Shown here: positions 27,670-36,713 of the stretch, piece by piece
Layout: each line of letters opens with the position of its first letter
How positions within the stretch are numbered: the stretch's first letter is position 1
From: Streptacidiphilus fuscans
GTDB lineage: Bacteria > Actinomycetota > Actinomycetes > Streptomycetales > Streptomycetaceae
Direction of reading: 5' to 3'
DNA: 64,000 bases
NCBI RefSeq assembly: GCF_015690355.1
Contig: NZ_JADPRT010000007.1
Location: forward strand, 218,268-282,267
Made by a program: the position numbers and the translations under genes
Notes under the pieces: generated by a model
What the model was told of the DNA's origin: nothing
The model's database searches: none
What the model saw: only the letters and a program-made list of their open reading frames with translations

Positions 27670-28695
27670 GTGACCGGCATGAGCACTCCGACGCCACCGG
27701 GGCTGGATCTGGACCGCCTGCGCGACCGCCTCGGGACCGGGCCGCTTGAGGCCGAGCTGATCTCCGGTGGGAAGTCCAATCTCACCTACCGCCTGACCGA
27801 CGGCAACCGCCGCTGGGTCCTGCGCCGCCCGCCGCTCGGCCACGTGCTGGCCACGGCCCACGACATGTCCCGCGAACACCGGGTCATCGCGGCGCTCGCG
27901 GACACCGCCGTACCGGTCCCCCGCGTGCACCTGCTCTGCGACGACCCGGAGGTGATCGGCGCTCCCTTCTATCTGATGGACGAGGTGGAGGGCACCGTCT
28001 ACCGCACCGCCGAGGACGCGGCCGGTCTCGGCCGGGAGCGGGCCCGTGACCTCTCCTTCCGGCTGATCGACGTGCTGGCCGAGCTGCACGCGGTCGACCC
28101 CGCCTCGGTGGGCCTCGCCGACTTCGGCAAGCCCGAGGGCTACCTGGAGCGGCAGGTGTCCCGCTGGCACCGCCAGTTCGAAGGCTCCCGCAGCCGCGAC
28201 ATCGCGGGGATGGAGGAGCTGCAGCAGCGCCTGAGCGAGGGCGTCCCGAGCAGCCAGCGGGCCGTGATCGTGCACGGCGACTACCGCCTGGACAACACCA
28301 TCGCCGCGGCCGACGACACCATCGCCGCGGTCCTCGACTGGGAGATGGCCACCCTCGGCGACCCGCTCGCCGACGTCGGCCTGATGAAGGTGTACTGGGA
28401 CATCGCCGGGACGATGCCGGGCAACCCGGTCGCCGGAGCGGTCAGCCCCGAGCTGGGCTTTCCTGGCATGGACGAACTGGTCGACCGCTATGCCGCGACC
28501 ACCGGGCTCGATCTGACCCCGCTCCCCTGGTACACCGCGTTCGCCCAGTACAAGTTGGCGATCATCGCGGAGGGGATCCACTTCCGCTTCATCCAGGGCA
28601 AGACCGTCGGCGACGGCTTCTCGCACCTGGGCGCGATGGTCCCGCCGCTGGTCGCACTGGCCCTCGACACGCTGTCGGGGAAGACCGCCGGCTGA
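27667..28695 (+). CDS. APH-type phosphotransferase family protein (ACAD10-like kinase domain)
   Basis: 342 aa. Aminoglycoside-phosphotransferase/choline-kinase fold of the type associated with acyl-CoA dehydrogenases: a G-rich start ISGGKSNLTYRL, catalytic loop VIVHGDYRLDN, and metal-binding DWEMATLGDPLADVG. In ACAD10/11-type systems such kinases phosphorylate 4-hydroxyacyl chains for beta-oxidation, so a lipid-catabolic role is likely (inference). ATG 27679 (MSTPTPPG) is an alternative start. Next gene: SDR, 80 nt downstream. Confidence 0.88.
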   Translation: MVTGMSTPTPPGLDLDRLRDRLGTGPLEAELISGGKSNLTYRLTDGNRRWVLRRPPLGHVLATAHDMSREHRVIAALADTAVPVPRVHLLCDDPEVIGAPFYLMDEVEGTVYRTAEDAAGLGRERARDLSFRLIDVLAELHAVDPASVGLADFGKPEGYLERQVSRWHRQFEGSRSRDIAGMEELQQRLSEGVPSSQRAVIVHGDYRLDNTIAAADDTIAAVLDWEMATLGDPLADVGLMKVYWDIAGTMPGNPVAGAVSPELGFPGMDELVDRYAATTGLDLTPLPWYTAFAQYKLAIIAEGIHFRFIQGKTVGDGFSHLGAMVPPLVALALDTLSGKTAG

Positions 28696-28775
28696 CCGCA
28701 CCGCGCGACACCTCTCGCTTGTCTCTCTTGCTTCCCTCACCACCCTTCTCACCTCTCGTCAGGAGAACGCATCCC

Positions 28776-29534
28776 ATGACCGAGCAGAACCGCGTCGCCA
28801 TCGTCACCGGAGCCGCGCGCGGCATCGGCGCCGCCACCGCGATCCGCCTCGCGGCGGACGGCTTCGCCGTCGCCGTGGTCGACCTGGAGGAGGCCGCGGG
28901 CAAGGACACCGTCGAGAAGATCACCGCTGCGGGCGGCCGCGCCATCGCTGTCGGCGCGGACGTCAGCAACGGCGAGCAGGTCGCCGCGGCGGTCGAGCGC
29001 GTGGCGGCGGAGCTGGGCGCGCCGACCGTGCTGGTCAACAACGCCGGTGTGCTGCGCGACAACCTGCTGTTCAAGATGTCCGAGTCGGACTGGGACACCG
29101 TGATGAACGTGCACCTCAAGGGCGCGTTCCTGATGTCCAAGGCCTGCCAGAAGCACATGGTGGACGCCGGTTACGGACGCATCGTCAACCTCTCCTCCAG
29201 CAGCGCGCTGGGCAACCGCGGCCAGGCCAACTACTCGGCCGCCAAGGCGGGCCTGCAGGGCTTCACCAAGACCCTCGCCAAGGAGCTGGGCAAGTTCGGC
29301 GTCACCGCTAACGCGGTCGCCCCGGGCTTCATCGCCACGGACATGACGGCGGCGACGGCGGAGCGCGTCGGCATGGGCTTCGAGGAGTTCAAGGCGGCTG
29401 CCGCCAGCATGATCCCGGTCCAGCGGGTGGGCGTGCCGGACGACATCGCCCACACCGTCTCCTTCCTGGTGAGCGAGGGCGCGGGCTTTGTCTCCGGCCA
29501 GGTCGTCTACGTGGCCGGCGGGCCTCTCGACTAG
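28776..29534 (+). CDS. FabG-type short-chain dehydrogenase
   Basis: 252 aa classical SDR close to 3-oxoacyl-ACP/CoA reductases. TGAARGIG cofactor motif at residues ~12-19, NNAG at ~90, catalytic Ser in NLSSSSALGNRGQ, YSAAK with Tyr and Lys, and VAPGFIATDM. Start fixed by AGGAGA at 28761-28766. The long N-terminal in-frame extension is non-conserved. With the kinase-like gene upstream it fits 3-hydroxyacyl-CoA oxidation in side-chain or fatty-acid degradation. Confidence 0.93.
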   Translation: MTEQNRVAIVTGAARGIGAATAIRLAADGFAVAVVDLEEAAGKDTVEKITAAGGRAIAVGADVSNGEQVAAAVERVAAELGAPTVLVNNAGVLRDNLLFKMSESDWDTVMNVHLKGAFLMSKACQKHMVDAGYGRIVNLSSSSALGNRGQANYSAAKAGLQGFTKTLAKELGKFGVTANAVAPGFIATDMTAATAERVGMGFEEFKAAAASMIPVQRVGVPDDIAHTVSFLVSEGAGFVSGQVVYVAGGPLD

Positions 29535-29553
29535 CCGTCGGCTTCGCTCCGAC

Positions 29554-29710
29554 AAGTAGCTGCGCTACCGGGGGCGCGGGGCTCTGCTGATGTGCGCCTC
29601 CGGCGCGCGGGCGCGAGCAACCACCCAGTGCGGATGGCCCTGCTCGATCAGCGACACACCACTCGCGGTGGCTTGTCGCGCAGTTCCTCGCGCCCCTGGG
29701 GGCTCTGCAA
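29554..29710. repeat. Dispersed GC-rich repeat, copy 1
   Basis: A ~157-bp intergenic element between two SDR genes. It begins with a block (GGGGGCGCGGGGCTCTGCTG) homologous to the copy at 47981-48192 and ends with CGCGCAGTTCCTCGCGCCCC, the complement of GGGGCGCGAGG-type ends. A central TGCGGATGGCCCTG is the reverse complement of the matching segment in copy 2. This resembles a repeat family common in Streptomyces intergenic regions. Confidence 0.7.
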
Positions 29711-29738
29711 CTCACTCTCCTAGACAGAAGGAACCCTC

Positions 29739-30500
29739 ATGACCACTCCCTCCCCCACCGGAAAGGTCGCGCTCGTCACCGGCGGCAGCCGGGGCATCGG
29801 GTTTGCGGCGGCGCAGGCGCTCGTCGCGCGTGGGGACCGGGTCGTCCTCACCGGGCGGGACGCCGCCTCGTTGGACGAGGCGGTCGCCGCGCTCGGCGGC
29901 AGCGCGTACGCGCTCGGCGTGGCCGGGAAGAGCCACGACGCCGCGCACCGCGAGGAAGCCGTCGGCCGGGCCATGGACGCGTTCGGGCGAATCGACCACC
30001 TCGTCAACAACGTCGGTACCAATCCAGTCTTCGGCAACATGGTCGATCTCGACCTCGACGCCGCTCGCAAGATCCTCGACATCAACCTCGTCTCGACGCT
30101 CGGCTGGGTGCAGTTGGTGCACGCCGCGTCGATGCGGGAACACGGCGGGGCGATTGTCAACGTCTCCTCGATCAGCGCGCTCGGGCCCGCGCCGGGGATC
30201 GGAATGTACGGCGCGAGCAAGGCCGCGCTGGTGCAGCTGACGCAGCAACTCGCTTACGAGATGGCACCCACCGTGCGCGTCAACGCGGTTGCGCCCGCCG
30301 TCGTGCGGACCAAGTTCGCCGAGGCGCTGTTCGCGGGGCACGAGGAGCAGGTGGTCAAGGCGTATCCGCTGGGACGCCTGGGCGAGCCGGAGGACGTGGG
30401 CGGCACGATCGCGTTCCTGCTGTCCGAGCAGGCGGCGTGGATCACCGGTCAGACGCTGGTCCTCGACGGGGGTTTGACCCTCAACGCCGGGCTGGCCTGA
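29739..30500 (+). CDS. SDR-family oxidoreductase
   Basis: 253 aa classical SDR. TGGSRGIG motif at residues ~15-22, HLVNNVGTNP replaces the usual NNAG (Ala to Val), catalytic Ser in VNVSSISALG, and YGASK with Tyr and Lys. AAGGA precedes the ATG. Downstream of the FabG-like SDR but separated by the dispersed repeat, which could end or fold the transcript. Substrate unknown; context suggests acyl or alicyclic alcohol oxidation. Confidence 0.92.
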   Translation: MTTPSPTGKVALVTGGSRGIGFAAAQALVARGDRVVLTGRDAASLDEAVAALGGSAYALGVAGKSHDAAHREEAVGRAMDAFGRIDHLVNNVGTNPVFGNMVDLDLDAARKILDINLVSTLGWVQLVHAASMREHGGAIVNVSSISALGPAPGIGMYGASKAALVQLTQQLAYEMAPTVRVNAVAPAVVRTKFAEALFAGHEEQVVKAYPLGRLGEPEDVGGTIAFLLSEQAAWITGQTLVLDGGLTLNAGLA

Positions 30501-30732
30501 ACCGGCCTGTCCGGAAAGCGCCGGCGACCGGAATTGTTCATCCTGCTTTCCGGCCGAGGTGCCCGCGAGAGGAACATCGCAAACCGCTTGGGGAACAACG
30601 ATGAGCTAGATCACATCAGTTCATCAAAAACGGCGACGCTTATTCAGATCCGACAAACCAACAGGTCACATGGTTGTCACGAAGGCGTCGACCCCGGCAG
30701 GGCTCAACCCGAAACACTGTAACGTCGAAGGG

Positions 30733-31584
30733 GTGCGTAACCAGAGGACCGAGGTCGCCCTGCTCGAACGGGCTGAGCGACCACATGAGCGAGCCGCCGA
30801 ACAGCCGACCAGTCGTGAACCGCGCTGGCGGCCGCTCAGTCGCACCCACAAGATCCTCTTCGCCGTCACGGCCGTCGCCTACGCGACGGTGATCGTCGCC
30901 GTCTTCACCACCTCCCGTCTGGTCGCACTGGACTGGGAGGTGATGGCTTTCAAGCCGTACATGCACTGGCCTGCCGTCCTGAACTTCCTGAACTACTACG
31001 TCATCGCCGGGCAGCGCGGGCCGTCCGCGATCGTGGTGTCGGCCTGGCTCACCTGGCGCTGCTGGCGGCAGAAGTCCTGGCGGCCGCTGCTGGTGCTGGG
31101 CGTCTCGCTCGTGCTGCTCAACATGTCGGTGGGAGCGGTCAAGATAGCCACGGGCCGTCTCGGCCCGCACTACGCGCACGTCTACGGATCGAACGAGATC
31201 TTCCTCGGCGGCGGCATATTCCCGTCCGGGCACACCGCCAACGCCGTGGTCACCTGGGGGATCGTCGCCTACCTGGCGACTCGCTGGCGCCGCATCGGCG
31301 CCCTGCTGGCCGGCTGGATGGGTTTCTCCATCGGCCTCACCACGCTCTACCTGGGCACCCACTGGACCACCGACGTGCTGGCCGGCTGGGCCGCCGGCGC
31401 ACTGGTGCTGCTGGCACTGCCGCTCTTCGAGCCGGTCGTCGAAAGCACCGACGAGCGGATGCGCCAGGTCTGGAGAGAGCGCCGCTTCCTCCGCGGCCGG
31501 AAGCCCGACAGCGTGTCGGTGACGCTTCCGAAGGCACGTGATCTCGATCACCAGAACAAGCGGTCAATTCCGATCGGATATTGA
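30733..31584 (+). CDS. PAP2-family membrane phosphatase
   Basis: 283 aa. An N-terminal cytoplasmic ~50 residues, then about six hydrophobic segments. The phosphatase signature is present: KIATGRLGP (first motif), FPSGHTANAV (catalytic His region), and LGTHWTTDVLAG (third motif). Likely dephosphorylates a lipid phosphate such as phosphatidate or undecaprenyl diphosphate at the membrane. I chose GTG 30733 because GAAGGGG lies just before it; an upstream ATG at 30670 is in frame. Monocistronic, with a 42-nt gap to the next gene. Confidence 0.88.
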   Translation: MRNQRTEVALLERAERPHERAAEQPTSREPRWRPLSRTHKILFAVTAVAYATVIVAVFTTSRLVALDWEVMAFKPYMHWPAVLNFLNYYVIAGQRGPSAIVVSAWLTWRCWRQKSWRPLLVLGVSLVLLNMSVGAVKIATGRLGPHYAHVYGSNEIFLGGGIFPSGHTANAVVTWGIVAYLATRWRRIGALLAGWMGFSIGLTTLYLGTHWTTDVLAGWAAGALVLLALPLFEPVVESTDERMRQVWRERRFLRGRKPDSVSVTLPKARDLDHQNKRSIPIGY

Positions 31585-31626
31585 CATATCGCCGTTGTCT
31601 TCGAATGTCGCTCCTAGAGTCACCGC

Positions 31627-32001
31627 ATGGCGAACTTGGAAACGGCACTCAAGGATGCAATGTCCATCGAAGGCGCCGTCGGCGTCGCGATCGTCGACTA
31701 CAACAGCGGTCTGGCACTCGGGACTCTGGGGTCAGGGAAAGACCTCGACCTGAATGTCGCGGCGGCCGGCAACACCGATGTGGTGCGGGCGAAGATGCGG
31801 ACGATGGAGATGCTCAATCTCCACAACGAAGCGATCGAGGACATCCTCATCACGCTCACCGGCCAGTACCACATCATCCGCCCGCTGACCCACAAGGGCA
31901 GCCAGGGCATCTTCCTCTACCTCGCGCTCGACCGGCAGCGCGCCAACCTGGCCATGGCCCGCCACCTGATGCGCAAGCTCGAGGCCGACCTGGAGGTCTG
32001 A
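31627..32001 (+). CDS. Small roadblock/LC7-like protein
   Basis: 124 aa without signal peptide. Its helix-strand-strand pattern (LETALKDAMSIEGAVGVAIVDYNSGLALG, then ILITLTGQYHIIRPL and GIFLYLALDRQRANLAMARHLMRKLE) resembles roadblock/longin-like dimerisation folds that often partner small GTPases. No GTPase gene is near. The ATG follows TAGAGT by six bases, so it may be leaderless. Converges on the aminotransferase gene. Function unknown. Confidence 0.75.
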   Translation: MANLETALKDAMSIEGAVGVAIVDYNSGLALGTLGSGKDLDLNVAAAGNTDVVRAKMRTMEMLNLHNEAIEDILITLTGQYHIIRPLTHKGSQGIFLYLALDRQRANLAMARHLMRKLEADLEV

Positions 32002-32037
32002 TCCGGGTCGGCCTCGATCACGACAGGACGAGGGCCG

Positions 32038-33480
32038 TCAGCGCGCGGCCACGGCCTGCTTGATCAGGGTCTTGCCGAAGTCGCGCATCAGCCCGGTGCC
32101 GCTGTGCGCCTCGTCCATGATGTCGGTGAAGGCGTCGACAAAACGGTCGACCTCCGCCTCGCCGATGGTCAACGGCGGGATCAGTTTGATCACTTCGAGG
32201 TGGTCGCCGGAGACCTGGGTCAGGATCCGGTGCCGCTGCATCAGCGGGACGACCACCATCTGCGCGAAGAGGCCCTTCCGAGCCGCCTGCAGCGCGGTCC
32301 AGCCGGTGCGCAGTTTGAGCGACTGCGGGCGGCCGAACTCGATGCCGATCATCAGGCCGCGACCGCGCACGTCGGCCAGCATCTCGTACTTCGGGATCAG
32401 CGCCGCGAGCCGCTCCCGGAACAGGTCGCCCACGCGGCGGGCGTTGGCCACCACCTGCTCGTCCTCGAAGACGTGCAGCGTGGCCAGCCCCGCCGCCATG
32501 GCCTGGGCGTTGGAGCCGAAGCTCGCCGAGTGGACCAGCACCCGGTCCATGGACGAGTAGACCTTCTCGAAGATCCACTCCTTGCCCAGCGTCGCACCGA
32601 CCGGGACGTAGCCGCCGGAGAGTGCCTTGGCGACGCACACCAGGTCCGGCTCGACGCCGTCCTCGTGCTGGTAGGCGAAGAAGTCGCCGGTGCGGCCGAC
32701 GCCGGTCTGCACCTCGTCCGCGATCAGCAGCGCCTTGTGCTTGTGCAGCAGGTCCTGCGCGGCGCGCAGATAGCCGTCCGGTGTGGCGTGGACGCCCTTG
32801 CCCTGGATCGGCTCGACGATGAGCGCGGCCACATCGCCCTTCTGCAGCTCGCGCTCCAGCCGCTCCAGGTCGCCCAGCGGGATCGCGGTGTCCGGCAGCA
32901 GCGGGGCGAAGCCCTTGCGGAAGCCCTCCTCGCCGTTGACCGAGAGCGAACCGGTGGTCAGGCCGTGGAAAGCGTGCTCGCAGAAGAGGACGCGGGGCCT
33001 GCCGGTGGCGTAGCGGGCGAACTTGAGCGCGGTCTCGACCGCCTCGGTGCCGCTGTTGCCGAAGAACACCCGGTCCAGGTGCGGGGCGTGGGTGAGCAGC
33101 TTCTCCGCGAGCAGGCCCGGCAGCGGCTGGCAGTCGAAGCGGGTCAGGTCGGCCAGCTCCAGGTCCATCACCTGGTGCACCGCCTGACGGACCACCGGAT
33201 GGTGCCGGCCGAGCGCGAAGATGCCGAAGCCCGCCAGCATGTCGAGGTAGTCGTTGCCCTCGGCGTCGTAGAAGTAGGCGCCCTTGGCGTGCTCGTAGAC
33301 CTTGTCGAAGCCGATGGTGTGCAGCATGCGCGGCAGCTGGTGGTTCAGGTACTCCGCGTGCAGGCGGTACCGCTCGCCGCCGCGCGCGGCGAGCAGCGCC
33401 GTGAGGTCGAAGCCACCCGCCGGATCACCGGGCTCCCCGGTGCTGTCGGCCGGAGCCGCGCTGCTGGTCTCAGCTGCCAT
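32038..33480 (-). CDS. hpnO: HpnO-like class III aminotransferase (aminobacteriohopanetriol)
   Basis: 480 aa PLP enzyme of the acetylornithine/ornithine family. VFFGNSGTEAVETALKFARYATGR binds PLP phosphate, ADEVQTGVGRTG carries the cofactor Asp, and CVAKALSGGYVPVG carries the PLP lysine. Last gene of the hopanoid operon. In hopanoid loci this enzyme aminates the ribosyl-derived side chain to give 35-aminobacteriohopanetriol. The start is ATG 33480 with GGAGGGG upstream, overlapping the dxs stop by 11 nt. Function rests on the operon context. Confidence 0.88.
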   Translation of the reverse strand: MAAETSSAAPADSTGEPGDPAGGFDLTALLAARGGERYRLHAEYLNHQLPRMLHTIGFDKVYEHAKGAYFYDAEGNDYLDMLAGFGIFALGRHHPVVRQAVHQVMDLELADLTRFDCQPLPGLLAEKLLTHAPHLDRVFFGNSGTEAVETALKFARYATGRPRVLFCEHAFHGLTTGSLSVNGEEGFRKGFAPLLPDTAIPLGDLERLERELQKGDVAALIVEPIQGKGVHATPDGYLRAAQDLLHKHKALLIADEVQTGVGRTGDFFAYQHEDGVEPDLVCVAKALSGGYVPVGATLGKEWIFEKVYSSMDRVLVHSASFGSNAQAMAAGLATLHVFEDEQVVANARRVGDLFRERLAALIPKYEMLADVRGRGLMIGIEFGRPQSLKLRTGWTALQAARKGLFAQMVVVPLMQRHRILTQVSGDHLEVIKLIPPLTIGEAEVDRFVDAFTDIMDEAHSGTGLMRDFGKTLIKQAVAAR

Positions 33481-35443
33481 GGTGCTGGTCCCCTCCAACA
33501 AAGTCGGACGTCAGGTCGGACGTCAGGAAGTCACCGCCCGGCGCAAGGCCCAGGGCCTTGGCGAAGGCGGACGTCTGGGCGGCGACACCCGGACCGGTCA
33601 GGCCGATCTCGTCCAGGATCTCACCGCGTGCGGCGTGGCTCAGGAACCGCTGTGGGATGCCGAGTTCGCGCGCCGGGACGTCGAGGTCGGCGTCGCGCAG
33701 CGCCTGGGCCACGGCCGCGCCCACGCCGCCGACCCGGCCGCTGTCCTCGACGGTGACCACCAGCCGGTGCCGGGCCGCGAGTTCGGTCAGGGCGGGGTCG
33801 ACGGGCTTGACCCAGCGCGGGTCGACGACGGTGGTGCCGATGCCCTCGGCGGTCAGCAGGGCGGCGGCGTCCAGGCAGGCGGTCGCCATCGTGCCGACGG
33901 CCACCAGCAGCACCTCGGGCGCGCGTCCGGCGGGGCCGGTGCGCAGCAGCACGTCGACGCCGCCGATCCGCTCCACCGCCGTGATCGGCGGGCCGACCTC
34001 GGCCTTGGGGTAGCGGACGACGGTGGGCGCGTCGGTGACGTCGAGCGCCTCACGCAGTTCGGCCCGGAGCTGGTCGGCGTCGCGTGGGGCGGCGATCCGC
34101 AGGCCCGGGACGACCTGCAGGATCGACAGGTCCCACATGCCGTTGTGCGACGCGCCGTCGGTGCCGGTCACCCCGGCGCGGTCGAGCACGAAGGTGACGC
34201 CGCACCGGTGCAGCGCGCAGTCCATCAGCACCTGGTCGAAGGCGCGGTTGAGGAAGGTCGAGTAGAGCGCGACGACCGGGTGCAGCCCCGCCGTCGCCAG
34301 CCCGGCAGCGGAGACGGTGGCGTGCTGCTCGGCGATCCCGACGTCGTAGATCCGCTCCGGGAACTCGCGGGCGAACGGCTGCAGGCCGACCGGCCGCAGC
34401 ATGGCGGCGGTGATGGCCACGACGTCGGGGCGTTCGCGCCCGATCTCGACCAGCTCCTTGCCGAAGACGGAGGTCCAGGAGACGCCGGTGGAGGGCCGCA
34501 GCGGCTCGCAGGTGATCGGGTCGATCGCGCCGACCTGGTGGAAGTGGTCGGCCTCGTCCAGCTCGGCGGGGCGGTAGCCGCGGCCCTTCTCGGTCAGACA
34601 GTGGACGATGATCGGCCCGCCGAATCCGGCCGCGCGACGCAGGGCGGACTCGACGGCGTCGATGTCGTGGCCGTCGATCGGTCCGATGTACTTCAGGCCC
34701 AGGTCCTCGAACATGCCCTGGGGCGAGGTCGCGTCCTTGTAGCCCTTCTTCGCGCCGTGCAGCGCGTCGTAGATCGGCCCGCCGACGACGGGCGTGCGTT
34801 GCAGCGTCTCCTTGCCCCAGGAGAGGACCCGCTCGTAGCTCTGGGTGGTGCGCAGGTTGGTGCGCAGCGTGGCGAGGTGGTTGGCCAGCCCGCCGATGGT
34901 CGGCGCGTAGGAGCGCTCGTTGTCGTTGACGACGATGACGACCGGGCGGTCCTCGGCCTCGGCGATGTTGTTGAGCGCCTCCCAGGCCATCCCGCCGGTC
35001 AGCGCGCCGTCGCCGATCACCGCGACCACGCGGCGGTCCTCGCGTCCCTGCAGCTGGTTGGCCTTGGCCAGGCCGTCCGCGTAGCCGAGCACGGTGGAGG
35101 CGTGCGAGTTCTCGATCACGTCGTGCTCGGACTCGCCGCGCGAGGGGTAGCCGGAGAGACCGCCGCGGTTCTTGAACCGGTCGAAATCCTGACGGCCCGT
35201 CAGCAGCTTGTGGACGTAGGACTGGTGGCCGGTGTCGAAGAGGATCCGGTCGGCCGGCGAGTCGAAGACCCGGTGCAGCGCGATGGTCAGCTCGACCACG
35301 CCGAGGTTGGGACCGAGATGCCCGCCGGATCGGGTGATCGCGTCGATCAGGAACTCCCTGATCTCTTCGGCGAGGCGCGGCAGGTCGGACGGCGGCAGCC
35401 GGCGCAGGTCGCGGGGGCTGCTGATGGTCTCGAGGAGGGACAT
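33470..35443 (-). CDS. dxs: 1-deoxy-D-xylulose-5-phosphate synthase
   Basis: 657 aa thiamine-diphosphate transketolase-like enzyme that condenses pyruvate and glyceraldehyde-3-phosphate, the first step of the MEP isoprenoid pathway. HLGPNLGVVELTIALHRVF near the N-terminus, GDGALTGGMAWEALNN as TPP motif, DRAGVTGTDGASHNG in the pyrimidine domain. Full length. Its place in the hopanoid operon suggests it boosts isoprenoid supply; Streptomyces usually keep another dxs elsewhere. Confidence 0.95.
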   Translation of the reverse strand: MSLLETISSPRDLRRLPPSDLPRLAEEIREFLIDAITRSGGHLGPNLGVVELTIALHRVFDSPADRILFDTGHQSYVHKLLTGRQDFDRFKNRGGLSGYPSRGESEHDVIENSHASTVLGYADGLAKANQLQGREDRRVVAVIGDGALTGGMAWEALNNIAEAEDRPVVIVVNDNERSYAPTIGGLANHLATLRTNLRTTQSYERVLSWGKETLQRTPVVGGPIYDALHGAKKGYKDATSPQGMFEDLGLKYIGPIDGHDIDAVESALRRAAGFGGPIIVHCLTEKGRGYRPAELDEADHFHQVGAIDPITCEPLRPSTGVSWTSVFGKELVEIGRERPDVVAITAAMLRPVGLQPFAREFPERIYDVGIAEQHATVSAAGLATAGLHPVVALYSTFLNRAFDQVLMDCALHRCGVTFVLDRAGVTGTDGASHNGMWDLSILQVVPGLRIAAPRDADQLRAELREALDVTDAPTVVRYPKAEVGPPITAVERIGGVDVLLRTGPAGRAPEVLLVAVGTMATACLDAAALLTAEGIGTTVVDPRWVKPVDPALTELAARHRLVVTVEDSGRVGGVGAAVAQALRDADLDVPARELGIPQRFLSHAARGEILDEIGLTGPGVAAQTSAFAKALGLAPGGDFLTSDLTSDFVGGDQHHGS

Positions 35444-35553
35444 CGACTCACCTTCGTTCCGTACGTACCTGTGGGGGCTTGGCGCTCCGCGGCGCCGCAG
35501 AATGCTTCCTCCTCCTTGAGGTCCTTGGCTCGGAGTGTCGACCCTGGGCCGGA

Positions 35554-36711
35554 TCAGCGCACGTCGACGCTGGGTACGCCCGACTCGACTCCGGCGTCCT
35601 GCATCTGCTCGGCCAGCTTCATGGCCTCCTCGATCAGGGTCTCCACGATCTTCGACTCCGGCACGGTCTTGATGACCTCACCCTTCACGAAGATCTGACC
35701 CTTGCCGTTCCCGGACGCCACACCCAGGTCGGCCTCACGCGCCTCACCCGGACCGTTCACGACACAACCCATCACCGCCACGCGCAGCGGCACCTCCATG
35801 CCCTCAAGCCCGGCGGTGACCTCCTCCGCCAGCTTGTACACATCCACCTGCGCGCGACCGCACGACGGGCAGGACACGATCTCCAGACCGCGCTGACGCA
35901 ATCCCAGCGACTCCAGGATCTGCGTGCCGACCTTGATCTCCTCCGCCGGCGGCGCCGACAGCGAGACCCGGATCGTGTCGCCGATGCCCTCGGCCAGCAG
36001 CGCGCCGAACGCCACCGCCGACTTGATCGTCCCCTGGAACGCCGGACCGGCCTCGGTCACGCCCAGGTGCAACGGGTAGTCACACGCCGCCGCCAGCTTC
36101 CGGTACGCGGCCACCATCACGACCGGGTCGTTGTGCTTCACCGAGATCTTGATGTCCCGGAACCCGTGCTCCTCGAACAGCGAGCACTCCCACAACGCCG
36201 ACTCCACCAGCGCGTCCGGCGTCGCCCGCCCGTACTTCTCCAGCAACCGCTTGTCCAGCGAGCCCGCGTTCACACCGATCCGGATCGGCACGCCCGCGTC
36301 CGAGGCGCGCTTGGCGATCTCCTTGACCTGGTCGTCGAACTGACGGATGTTCCCCGGGTTCACCCGCACCGCCGCACAACCCGCGTCGATCGCCGCGTAC
36401 ACGTACTTCGGCTGGAAGTGGATGTCCGCGATCACCGGGATCTGCGACTTCCTCGCGATGATCGGCAACGCGTCCGCGTCGTCCTGCGACGGACACGCCA
36501 CCCGCACGATCTGACACCCGGACGCGGTCAGCTCCGCGATCTGCTGCAGCGTCGCGTTCACATCCGACGTCACCGTCGTCGTCATCGACTGCACCGAGAT
36601 CGGCGCGCCCCCGCCGACCGGGACATTCCCCACCATGATCTGACGACTCTGACGACGCGGAGCCAACGGCTCGACCGGCACGGACGGCATTCCGAGGGAC
36701 ACGGCGGTCAT
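35554..36711 (-). CDS. ispG: 4-hydroxy-3-methylbut-2-enyl diphosphate synthase
   Basis: 385 aa. Converts ME-cPP to HMBPP with a 4Fe-4S cluster, the penultimate MEP step. Motifs: QSMTTTVTSDVNATLQQI, AVRVNPGNIR, and the cluster Cys residues in SCPSCGRAQVD and VMGCVVNGPGEAREAD. GAGGAG lies before the ATG. Between hpnG (28-nt gap) and dxs (110-nt gap). The short spacer to hpnG, where related clusters hold hpnH, consists of CAGAACTC repeats. Probably a pathway-dedicated paralogue. Confidence 0.95.
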   Translation of the reverse strand: MTAVSLGMPSVPVEPLAPRRQSRQIMVGNVPVGGGAPISVQSMTTTVTSDVNATLQQIAELTASGCQIVRVACPSQDDADALPIIARKSQIPVIADIHFQPKYVYAAIDAGCAAVRVNPGNIRQFDDQVKEIAKRASDAGVPIRIGVNAGSLDKRLLEKYGRATPDALVESALWECSLFEEHGFRDIKISVKHNDPVVMVAAYRKLAAACDYPLHLGVTEAGPAFQGTIKSAVAFGALLAEGIGDTIRVSLSAPPAEEIKVGTQILESLGLRQRGLEIVSCPSCGRAQVDVYKLAEEVTAGLEGMEVPLRVAVMGCVVNGPGEAREADLGVASGNGKGQIFVKGEVIKTVPESKIVETLIEEAMKLAEQMQDAGVESGVPSVDVR

Positions 36712-36713
36712 GG

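Noticed and set aside
29554..29710. Interpretation of the dispersed repeat as a CRISPR array
   Set aside because: No regularly spaced identical short repeats and no cas genes; the structure is inverted repeats.
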